Shown: piece after piece, positions 49,001-60,687 of the stretch | Layout: each line of letters starts with the position of its first letter | Position numbering within the stretch: the first letter of the stretch is position 1 | Assembly: GCF_964204645.1 (NCBI RefSeq) | Contig: NC_134027.1 | Coordinates: 4,018,485-4,082,484 of the forward strand | Direction: 5' to 3' | Length of the DNA: 64,000 nucleotides | Origin: Tubulanus polymorphus | Lineage: Eukaryota > Nemertea > Palaeonemertea > Tubulaniformes > Tubulanidae | Made by a program: the position numbers and the translations under genes | Notes under the pieces: model-generated | The model's input: only the letters and a program-made list of their open reading frames with translations | Databases searched by the model: none | Told to the model about the DNA's origin: nothing

Positions 49001-52000
49001 CGAATATACGTTATCCGTGTGATATCTGCGGAGCGAAACTTTCCAGTAAAGGACACGTCAAAAAGCACATCGCGTCCATACACCGCGGTGAAAAACATCA
49101 TCGTTGTCCCGAATGCGGTCAGCGTTTCTTTGAACTAGCGGCTCTTCGTCAACATCGACGCGTACATTCCGGAGAGAAACCTTTCAGTTGTGATATCTGT
49201 CAACATCGATTCGCGCGTTCTGATATGGTTCTGGTTCATAAACGCTTGGTTCATAAGTTGATTATTCCAAAACGAAGCGAAAAATTGTACTGAATATACC
49301 GGTACTTCTTATATGTTATATTGGCATTCATTTATAACTGCGCAGTACAGACTTTTCAGGAAAAAAGATGTAAGGGCAAATGTAAAAAGTGCATCTGTAC
49401 TCCAAGTGATTAAAAAGCCCAAGTATTTCTAGATGTTTTGTTTTTGTGATATCACTACACAGGGTCCCTACAACTCCTTGATTCCTTGAAAATCCTTCTA
49501 AACAAAAAATATTTTTCAAGGTACTTGAATATGCTTGAATGTGAGCAAAATGCCCAAAAGTCCTTGAAAATTCCTTGAATTTTGAGAAATTGGCTCTTTT
49601 TTTGGCTCTGGGTCTACTTATCATATACACAGAATTCCACCGAATTAAATGGTTTACTGAGAAAAACAGTACTGAATTAGGAGGTGTCAACAGTAATTGA
49701 GATATGAAAGGGATACAGACACTACTCGAAATTTTCTCCTTGAAAAGTCCTTGAATTCTGGAATGACTGCTATGTAGGGACCCTGCTACAGTACATTGTA
49801 CAAATACGATGTGATTTGGTCATCAGATGATTGTTTGAAAATGAATGTCAAATTACGTACATGTATTCATCTTTAGTAGTGAATAAAAGTACTATTTTTT
49901 ACTTGGTCGTGAAAAATATGTTTAATGTTATTGGGAGTATAGTTGTTGTGATGGTTTTTATTTTCAGACTGGTCTAAAATGGAACATCCACAAAAACGAT
50001 TAAAACTGACGAATTCTGAAAAAACAAACGATTCGGAACTCATCGAAGCCGATATTGGAGCTGCTGGTGATCACAAGTTGGATCTCGATGTGGATGACTT
50101 GATCGGAAATGATTTAGATTTGAGGCCATTACTATCGGATATTGTTGATGAAAATAATGATTTTGAAAATTTAAGGACGTTTGAAAACAATCAAAAACAA
50201 GCGCAGAAAAAAGTGAATTTAGAATGTCGTTTGTGTCTGGATGAGTTTTCAACTCACGGAGATTTCAGAAATCACTTTCGCACAACTCATCCTCAGACGA
50301 AGCCGTATATGTGCACTACGTGTGGTGATGTATTCTCATATGAACAGTGTTTGGAATTTCATATAGAAAAACAGCACAACAGCGACAAACCTGATGGGTG
50401 GATCAAGCCAGAAATTAATTGCGCGTATGAACTTGTTTGTAGAATATGCAATGAAATTGGAGATATAAAAAGTCATTTTGATCTAGTTAAACATTTTGAA
50501 AAGGAGCACCCAACTTTGTTTCCATATTTGTGCATTATTTGTGGTGTCTGTTTCCCGGGTTTTAGTAGACTACAAATTCATTTACAAGATGTTCATGAAT
50601 GTGAAGTTTATACAGCAAGCGATGATATTACTGAATCATGCCGGAGTGATAAGCAATTATCAGTCGATTATTGTGCGGATATAGTTTGTCACATTTGCGG
50701 AGAACTCTCATGCAATCCGCTCAGTCTAGCGAAACACTTTAAGATAAAACACGGTGCGTGGAAACCTTTCATTTGTGTCATCTGTGAAATCACTTTCAGT
50801 TCTCTTTCAAAGTTAAGAGGTCACCAACTAAAAGAGCATGCAGTCAATAAGGTGGAATATGACGAAGACGTTGTTAAGAAAAAGAATTTCCCAGAAGTAC
50901 CCGCTTACAGACTGTATTGTCAGGAGTGTAATATCAATTTAGAAAAACATATTCCTTATATTGAACACTTTCGAACATATCACGGAGAAGAACGACCTTA
51001 TTCCTGTCGCGATTGCAACCAGAAAATGAAGACTTTGTCGGCGTTGAATTATCATTATCGAGTGAAACATTTAAACTATTCGATGTTTACTTGTGACGTC
51101 TGCCAGAAACCGATGCGAAATTCGCAGCTTTTAGAACTTCACAAATTAACTCATCTCGATCGAAAAACTCGCAAATCGTTACATCGTTTTATGTGTTCCG
51201 ATTGCGGAGCTGCGTTCGAACGCAAGAGTTTACTCGATTCGCACATCCGCAGCAAACACACGAATGAAGTGACTGATGTGTGCGACGTATGCGGGAAAGT
51301 GTTTTACAATAAAGAAAATCATCGAACGCACATGAAATTCCACGCCGGAATTAAGAAATATAACTGTAATATTTGCGATAAAAGATTTGTAACTTCGTCG
51401 ATGTTGACGCGCCATTTAACGGTTCATAAATCGAAGAAATCGCATCAATGTCCCGTGTGTCTGAAATGGTTTGCGAGGAACGATTCGATGAAAGCTCATT
51501 GTCGTTCATTTCACAGACTAGAAATTTTACAAACATCGACCGCATCAAATACTGCTTCATTCACGTGTGATATCTGTATGGAAACATTCCCGACTAAGTC
51601 CATCCTCGATGTACATTTTACGAAACATTTAACTGAAGAAATTGGAATCGAAAAATGAGCTTTTGGTACCTATTTGAGAATGGTCAATGTGTGTTATTAA
51701 TCCACCCGAATTCGTTACACTAGTGTCGTACGTGTTCCTGTGATTTAAAAAAAAGGATCTCTTTTTACAGATTTCCTGAACGCGGCAGACCCGCCAAAAG
51801 AAGTTGTACATGCCGCAAAACGACCCAACAGAAATCGGACGGTTAAAAAGACCAACAAACGACTTGTTGGTAGACCTTCCACAGGAGGCTACGAACTGAT
51901 CTGCAGGTTATGTCAGACCGAACACCTTCAACATAAAGCTTATCGTGAACACTTCAAAATCGAACATCCAGGATTTAGACCTTATTTTTGTGAGCAATGC

Positions 52001-52558
52001 GATAAAGCATATGCCTTGTACACTCAATACAGGATACATTGTCGCACGAAGCATATTACAGTCTCCGATAAAATGTACGCTTGTGATCTGTGTGACAAAT
52101 GGTTTATTCAACCTTCTAGTTTGAAACTTCACCAACAAGTGCATCTAAGTGACGAATTAAAAACGCAACTAAAGCGTCACGTTTGTACAATTTGTAACAA
52201 AAAGTTTCGGAGTAGTTCGATGTTAAAAGTGCACGTTATGACTCATACCGGTGAACGTAATGCTATTTGTAATATTTGCGGTCTCGCAACTCGTACTCAG
52301 ACTTTACTCAAATTCCACATGAAAATCCATTCTCAGGAAAAAGATCACAAGTGCCATGTTTGCGGTAGAGGGTTCGTTCAGCCGGGTACTATGAAACGAC
52401 ACCTGCTTTCGCACACCAAACAACGACCGCATCAGTGCGATATGTGTGAAAAACGATTCGCGCGAAAAGACGCTCTTAGAAATCATAGGAAGTCGATACA
52501 CAAATGCGACAATGTTTGTGGTAACAAATCTTTGAGTATAATTTTGCAGAATTCCTGA
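46075..52558 (+). CDS. C2H2 zinc-finger locus with shared 5' exons and four alternative 3' exons
   Basis: Shared exons 46075-46087, 46233-46469 and 46698-46991 encode 181 residues and end in phase 1 (last base G). They contain a compact helical part (residues 5-83, with VHILESALRHAL and QELLHCIRNNQEILDEIV) and an acidic linker (DNEDFFYVDDDKDADF) before PSTSRKPP. This is not a BTB, SCAN, KRAB or ZAD domain that I recognise. Four large exons downstream each begin after a pyrimidine-rich AG in the same phase, carry a C2H2 array and finish in their own stop: 47129-48009, 48329-49293, 49968-51658 and 51771-52558. Joined with the shared exons they give 474, 502, 744 and 443 aa, all in frame. This is the design of Drosophila lola and mod(mdg4): one N-terminus, several DNA-binding ends. 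Separate promoters for some exons cannot be excluded. Confidence 0.75.
47129..48009 (+). CDS. Alternative terminal exon A, 9 C2H2 fingers
   Basis: Acceptor CGTTTTAG, phase 1. Nine C2H2 units follow, from CHLCSRLFLTDEELIEHF to CDICGIAFSRKDSLLVHK, some with HTGDRPF- and HTRERPF-type linkers typical of sequence-specific DNA binding. The exon ends in TAG after KKEPG. A poly(A) signal at 48235 lies before the next alternative exon, so a transcript can end here. As the nearest exon to the shared part, this is probably the default form. Confidence 0.8.
48235..48240 (+). terminator. Poly(A) signal after exon A
   Basis: AATAAA about 225 nt after the exon A stop and about 90 nt before the exon B acceptor. 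Confidence 0.6.
48329..49293 (+). CDS. Alternative terminal exon B, 9 C2H2 fingers and AT-hook
   Basis: Acceptor TTGTTTCAG, phase 1. The exon opens with a basic stretch (TPSKQRKTRLSTAGRSKPRP), has an AT-hook-like KRRGRPPR between fingers 2 and 3, and nine C2H2 units ending CDICQHRFARSDMVLVHKRL. The finger after the hook (CRLCRNVQSSHVALKEHF) is closely related to the first finger of exon D, showing that the exons arose by tandem duplication. Stop TGA at 49291-49293; AATAAA at 49882. Confidence 0.8.
49460..49785. mobile_element. hAT-like MITE between alternative exons B and C
   Basis: Exact 12-bp inverted ends CAGGGTCCCTAC / GTAGGGACCCTG (49460-49471, 49774-49785), flanked on both sides by CTACA. 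The inside is rich in CTTGAAAA/CCTTGAATT repeats. The CAGGG start suggests a hAT-type, 5-bp-duplication element. Confidence 0.75.
49882..49887 (+). terminator. Poly(A) signal after exon B
   Basis: AATAAA about 80 nt before the exon C acceptor, 590 nt after the exon B stop. Confidence 0.5.
49968..51658 (+). CDS. Alternative terminal exon C, 14 C2H2 fingers
   Basis: Acceptor TTATTTTCAG, phase 1, reading DWSKMEHPQKRLKL. A 75-residue acidic lead (DLDVDDLIGNDLDLRPLLSD) precedes fourteen C2H2 units, from CRLCLDEFSTHGDFRNHF to CDICMETFPTKSILDVHF; the first eight are spaced and irregular, the last six are close and canonical. The ATG four codons in means this exon could also start its own transcript with a short leader. 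No AATAAA is seen before the exon D acceptor 113 nt further on. Confidence 0.75.
51771..52558 (+). CDS. Alternative terminal exon D, 7 C2H2 fingers
   Basis: Acceptor CTTTTTACAG, phase 1. It starts with a basic linker (AAKRPNRNRTVKKTNKRLVG) and an AT-hook-like VGRPS, then seven C2H2 units from CRLCQTEHLQHKAYREHF to CDMCEKRFARKDALRNHR. There is no good ATG near its start, so it needs an upstream exon to be translated; this is the best single argument for splicing from the shared exons. Stop TGA at 52556-52558; AATAAA at 52875. Confidence 0.8.
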
Positions 52559-52874
52559 TGCTGCTTTTGGTACTTGTATATATTGTATACATAGCGAAAA
52601 CTTAATGAATCGAAAAAAAAGTTGCGTTTATGATAGCTGTTCTTATTATGTAAAAATGTATAAAATTGTTCACGCATGTAAACACTTTGCGGTTGTTTAT
52701 ATTTAGATAATAAGAATAATTAAGAGCTATAGGTTACGTTGTATTATTTTATCTGCATTTCATAGTAATAATATAGATTCCAGCGCAATCGAATCTACTA
52801 ATGGTGATGTTGGATGTTCACGAAGAAAACTCGAAGGACCCCTCAATCTATATAGACTGTTTAATATTCCAGAA

Positions 52875-52880
52875 AATAAA
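52875..52880 (+). terminator. Poly(A) signal after exon D
   Basis: AATAAA about 320 nt after the exon D stop, near the 3' end of the opposite-strand gene. Confidence 0.5.
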
Positions 52881-52945
52881 CGCGCGATTTTCTCAGAATA
52901 TCCTCTTATTTCAGTCATACGCCCACCATCAACCATCCAACCACA

Positions 52946-53674
52946 TTAAGTGAAGCACGACCACTGAGTCTCCTTCAACCGTGATGACCACGACCGCTTG
53001 TATTCCGCTTTCAAAAACGAATTCTCGTGCGGATTGAATTTCGGATTTGAATAGGCGATGTAACAAGGCGCTGAAGGCATTGGGCATTCGGCAAAAACCT
53101 TCATTTCCGGCATCCTGAATACTATCGGTGACGCCGATTTCAATTCCCAATCTCGCGTTTTCTGAGATCCGTTCCAAGCATAACTAGACATGATTCCGCA
53201 TGTTCTCTTTACGTCCGGGCCCCAAACTCTGCGAGCGTCTGCACCTTGCGCTTCTTTTTTGTACAGTCTCCGTAGTAATCGTTTCTGGTCTTCAAGTTTC
53301 CACGAATCGTGTTTTTCACCTTTAAATCTTCCCGGTGAAATATTCGGGATTAGATTAAACTTCAGCGATTTGCGGCTCTGCCCTTCGACGACGGGCGAAT
53401 CTTGGTCCTTGAATTTACGATTAACTCGTTGTTGGCTGGAGACGGTTGGACGATTGTGTCTTTGAACGACAATCGGCAGTTCATCCGGAGTAAACTTTCT
53501 CTCCATCATATCATCATCATCGTCTATCATCAGTTTACCATTTCTCATGCGACGCCTTCGTCTCTTCTTGGCCATGTCAGCCCGAGCCTCTGCCCTGGCC
53601 ATTTCCGCAATATCTTTGGTCTGTGTTTCAAATTCAGATTCATGCTGGTCACTTTCTTCTTTTATATGTTCCAT
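52946..53674 (-). CDS. Uncharacterised intronless basic protein (242 aa)
   Basis: One minus-strand frame from ATG at 53674, preceded by an in-frame stop, to TAA at 52946. The N-terminus is charged and helical (MARAEARADMAKKRRRRRMR, a strong nuclear-localisation-type patch), then acidic DDDDDMMERK, then a long basic region with few hydrophobic stretches and a conserved-looking aromatic tail (APCYIAYSNPKFNPHENSF). No domain is recognised. It converges on the zinc-finger locus. No intron is seen, unlike most neighbours. Confidence 0.55.
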   Translation of the reverse strand: MEHIKEESDQHESEFETQTKDIAEMARAEARADMAKKRRRRRMRNGKLMIDDDDDMMERKFTPDELPIVVQRHNRPTVSSQQRVNRKFKDQDSPVVEGQSRKSLKFNLIPNISPGRFKGEKHDSWKLEDQKRLLRRLYKKEAQGADARRVWGPDVKRTCGIMSSYAWNGSQKTRDWELKSASPIVFRMPEMKVFAECPMPSAPCYIAYSNPKFNPHENSFLKAEYKRSWSSRLKETQWSCFT

Positions 53675-54448
53675 CCTTAGATCGACGTCTCCTGGGTTCT
53701 AAGTCGTAACTATTGCGTTCGTAGAATATAATAGTTCAAATTAAAGAAACACATCCATAAGTTTCGACGACTAAACCATTCGTCATGTTTGTATTTGTTG
53801 ATTGTCGTTTGGACTTTTAATTCCCACAGCTCAACCCGATTCTCACGCTGCTTTTATAAACGGCATAAAAAGACACTTTTAGTAAGAAACGGCAACCACC
53901 CGCACGACTTCTTTTGTGCCGGGAGTTCCACATGTTTGATATCAGCACGTAAACTTGTCCATGTTATCAGGAACCTCAGTCGACCAAGCAACATTCCGCA
54001 GGTTTAATTTTGTCTGGGCTGGAACCATTCGTTACAACCGTTAAGCAAGAACGCTCGAAGACGGAGGCGCCGGGGAGCGCGGGTCGCAATGGCTGGCGTC
54101 ACGCGGGTTTTTGGCGTCTCGTCGTGCTGCATCACTTTTAATACACCATATCGTTTTGCACCATAAGACGCCGCCGTTATGTTCATCCATACCATGGCCT
54201 CTCAAGAATCCATGATCGGGTTCATGGTTCATCTAACGATTTCTTATGCTATACCGTGAGGTGCTGCCACAATGCTCATCGTTAGCGGATTCTTCATACA
54301 CTAATATGAATCCGCGCTCTGGCAATCTACGGGCGATGAGCATATAGCGGCAGCACCTGCCGGTGTAAATGAGTGCTGTGAACTTTAGAACCCACTGGAC
54401 CGATTCATTGATTCCTTACCGCTGTTTAGCTGTGGAATTTGGTGAAAA
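53675..54448. other. Intergenic, includes the likely GMPR promoter
   Basis: Contains a CG-rich patch near 54050-54130 and an imperfect foldback at 54253-54364. No supported gene. Confidence 0.4.
54253..54364. repeat. Imperfect ~110-bp foldback before GMPR
   Basis: Left arm 54253-54294 and right arm 54316-54364 pair through AGGTGCTGCC, ATGCTCATCG and GCGGATTC blocks, with GAATCCGC, CGATGAGCAT and GGCAGCACCT opposite. The right arm ends 85 bp before the GMPR start codon. It may be a MITE or, if transcribed, a 5' UTR hairpin. Confidence 0.7.
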
Positions 54449-56586
<2,138 letters not shown>

Positions 56587-57600
56587 ACTTTATGATTTAA
56601 CCTTTTAATGTCTTCCCTTTATCCCCGCTGCAGTTATTTTTCCTAACCTGAATAGTGAAGTTGTTTGAATGCTTTTACCGTTATGTTTGGCAGGACGAAT
56701 AAAAACTAAATGTGTGCCTTATGATAATACTTGTACAACAGCCTACATTGATGTGCTAGAAAAAAAGGTTGATAGTGTCTGTGATAACTAATGATGATCT
56801 CCTATACCTCAAAGAAGATTATTTGTTATGAGACAAAATCAAATTCGCCCAATGTGGCGATACAGTCGACTCTTAATGCTAATCTAAATAATCAATTGAA
56901 TCTTGATTTTTGATCATATCCAGATATTACTTATATATTGTTATAATGTATATGTAGAATATTGATGCTTAATTTGGATTTCTTATCAAGCTACTTGGTT
57001 TTAATTGGTCCCGAATGATCCGAAATAAGCAAGGTCTACTGTATTTATTGTTTAAATTGGTTTGAAATGTGTATAACCCTCTGTGTAATTGTTAGATCTT
57101 AATCATTGTTTGCCTACTGTTGAAATGACTGCAGGAATAAAGATTATGTCAATCTAAATGATTTGTATAATTTATTTTTCCAGGAGCTTCTTTCTAGTTT
57201 GTTGCCTAATCGTAGGTAGTAAGTTTTGTAATAATGATAATAATAATATTTATTTACAGTCTGTTACTTGGATATCTCGCTAGACTTTACAAATAATGCA
57301 GATATAAAACATGGACAAATAAAAAGATGATAGCATAAACATTAAACAGTAGGCTGATATGGAATACATACAATCCTATTGGCTTATGCCAACATCAAAA
57401 TATCCAATTGTCTAAGTTAACCACAGACATTGCCCTACTGTGACTTAGATTCGCCAGCTGAGGCAGTTGCAACGTAAGGAAAATGGGTTTAGGATGTGGC
57501 GACGCGATGTGGCTAATTAATGCACTAAAACTATCGATTTTAAACCACAGAACAATATGGCTGTGAGAGTTGTCGAAGTTTGACAGTTTTAGCGCAAAAT
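56587..57600. other. 3' UTR and intergenic, no supported gene
   Basis: Starts with the GMPR poly(A) signal at 56698-56703. A short AT-rich repeat stretch follows near 57226-57260 with a TAATAATAAT run. Nothing coding. Confidence 0.45.
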
Positions 57601-60600
57601 ATGAGCGATTCTCCGTTTCACCGTTCACGAAAAGACGATTTCGAGACTCCTCAGGAATTACGGCGGTTATTAGTCCAAAAAGAGGAATTGATAAGGGCTC
57701 AAGCTCAGAGGATATCTCGTCTTGAAGCTGAACTGGATCGCGTGAAAGTCGACCGCGATTCAGTTGTATCCAAACTTCGATCCCTCAGTCCCAATCCAAG
57801 TTTTGACAAGCGACAGGATTTATCAAGAATTGCGATCGAAAAGTCTCAAAATGGAAAGTAAGTCTTCGAAGAATTCCTATTCATGTACTATTCTGTTTCT
57901 TGTATGTACTTTCTTACTTAAATGCTACACTGACAATCTGTGCCCGCGGCTGCCCGGACCGCGTGGCGGTGACGATCTGCGTTTCTGGTCTCAAATGTCA
58001 CACTTTTATAGTTAAACCTGTCATAGATGAGTAGTTGAGTGTTTGAGCTAGTTTATGCTTCATGGTTGATAGGTCTCTGACCATGTCCAAATCCTTTGAG
58101 TGTGTCAATTCTATTTGAAATCTCTCAGTTTTCATTTTCAGTTCGGGCAGTCTCTTTTAGGGCACAGTTCTGGTGGATAAATTGTATTTTCTTTTGCCAA
58201 TTCATAGTAATCTTGAAACTTTCGTGCGAATGCAAACTACACAAAATCAATGCCGTTCTTTCACATTATTTGTCTAGGTTCCTACACTTTTCTTTTTTGA
58301 ACATGAATATACTTTCAGCTTTAATAAAGGAGCTTTCAGCCACCACTGGTGGATGTAAAGAGGAGTGCTTGAGTGCACTTCACAGGGTTGTTGCAGTGCA
58401 CTCATCTAATATACCTACCCAATAACAGTTATTGTATATATGCAATTGGAAATAAAAAATATTCCTGCCATACAAATTCACTAGAATAGATTCAAACTAG
58501 GAACATGTATTTTCATGATATAGATAGTGTATTATCATTGTCATTTACAAGCAGTTGACATCCTTGTTCTTATCTATCATTGTTTGAGTCAGGTTCCAAA
58601 TTCCAATTTATGAAGGAAGTTCCTGGAACAAAAAGAAAATTGTCGCGGTTTTATGTTCAAAATAAGAAATCTTTGAGAAAGAACAAAGAGATTTTGGATT
58701 TCCTTTGTGTGTCTGGAAGAGATTATCCCTAGTAGGCCTAGATCTTGATTGATTTATATCTGTCCTGTAGGTCTATTGAAGCTGCAAGAATTCCCACTTG
58801 CCTGACATACGCGCAGTCTTATTGATCCGAGTCCCAGGTGATAAAAAGTTCAAACTATTGTTCTGCTTGTTTGTCCAGTAATTTTTATTTCAATGATTCA
58901 TCATCCAGACTTTTGCTTCCAGCATGGAATAGTTTCGCATTTTCTATAATGCCGTAAGCTGAGTGCCATTAAATAAGAAATAGTATTGAAATAAGAGTCG
59001 AGCCATAGAAAGTCATTTCCGCATAGGCCTACTGTGTTTCTGTCAGTTGGAAAGGAACCCAGTGCTGTAAGCACTTTTCCTAGGTTGTCCATTGTATTTA
59101 AAACTCAAGTTGTTTGTTGAGAAGAGTCAGCGTTTAATCTGTCGGTCCATCGTATCCATGGTTACTGGCTCCAAATCATCAATGGCGGATCCATTCCTCA
59201 TGGGATGGTTATATTCTTAACGGGATAAAGCGACTGGGATAGTTTATAGTCGGTTGTCAGGGTATTTCTTTGTAGAGCGCGTCGTAATTAACATCATTAC
59301 AGATTTCTCAAATGCTGCAAATCTTTCATGTAATGCTGTCAGATTGGAACTGTTTTCGGTAGTTGAAAGACCCTTTGAAGTCCGGCTGAACATTTTTACC
59401 GACTGATAAGCTAAAGCTTGCCTTTGTATCGGAAGGCGTAGGAAGTTTTTGAAAAAAAAATTGCAAATTACAAATAACCTTAAATAGTATTCACATTGAA
59501 TCTAGTTCTTTTTCTTCTGGGCCCGGTTTTATGGTATAAACTTTAGGCCGGGGGTTAACTCAATTCATTTTCAATAAAGTTGGCCCCTGGGTTAAAGGAA
59601 TAGCGGTCTACGAAACTGGGCTCAGGGTTTTAAGTTATGGGTTGGGAACATTTCAGTGATTTCCTCAAAACATCTTAGATGAAGCGCCTGTAATTTGCTT
59701 GATATGATTCTGCCAGTGCGTATGCTCAACTCTCCGTTTTCATATTCCCAACTAATGCTTTCATCAAACTCTCTTCCGTTGCCTTGGATTGTCCTTGGTG
59801 ACAGATCACAATGTACTGCTAGTCATGAGTCACTATCGATTATATTACCTGTCGTATTGCTGATAAAAGAAAAAAAAAACCGACGGTCCTGGATTTTACA
59901 GTCATTATCTGTTGTGTTTACGCGACATCATTGTAATGGAAATCACAATGATCGTCCATACAACTATTGTCTCACGGATAAAATTTCCCGTTCATTATCT
60001 GTCCATGCGTAATATTTAGTTTTAACTCATCTCAATTAAAAAAACCTCAGTTGCAGGGATTACAACCAAGTGCAATATCTCCCTATTCATAGAGACGTTA
60101 TTCACATGCGAGATGTGCCGCAATACTGCTTTCGTGAAGTTCCATTGTGTTTGTACAGGCTACGTTCACCGGTCTGAATTTAGTTAGAATTTATAACGTA
60201 CCAAGCGTTCATGCCGACAAAAAGTCCATTCCGCATTTGGTCTGTCAATTTTAGAACGGACCAGTTACCAGTCCAAACTTTACCTGCGATCATAAAAGCG
60301 TTTTTGCCCAGGAAAAACTGTTCACATGGGTGCCAAAATTGGCCCGGGCAAAAATTGGCCTGACCAAGCATCGGAGCAGGTCCGAGCCAAATTTTAGCCA
60401 AATGATTGTGCTGAATTGGAGCTGGTTCTGTGACTCACTTTGCTTTGTTTAAGCATTGTTTAGTATCGAGTGAGTGGTTTGGCACAGGCCAAATTTGACT
60501 CGGGTCTGATCTGTGTCAATTTGGTCCGGGCCCAAACTGTGTCAATTTGTTCAGGGCCAAATCTTTGCGGGTGATCACGGGGCTATTGATCGATGAAATG

Positions 60601-60687
60601 AGACGATCTTGAATTAAAACTTTTCTTGATTTCTATTTTCAGGCTATGTCCAGGTATGCGAGTCACTCCAGATTCCAGAACACCAAG
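57601..60687 (+). CDS. 5' exons of a coiled-coil protein, possibly a cGMP-dependent kinase (partial)
   Basis: Exon 57601-57857 (ATG at 57601, 85 codons and two bases, donor GTAAGT) and exon 60643-60687 (acceptor TTTTCAG, donor GTGAGC) join in frame; the gene continues past the right edge. Exon 1 has a leucine-zipper-like stretch, ELRRLLVQKEELIRAQAQRI followed by SRLEAELDRVKVDRDSVVSK, about 40 residues of heptads. The order L-x-x-LL-x-x-K-E-x-x-I followed by L-x-A-E-L resembles the dimerisation zipper at the N-terminus of cGMP-dependent protein kinases. No cNMP-binding or kinase exon is in the window, so the name is only a suggestion. Confidence 0.45.
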
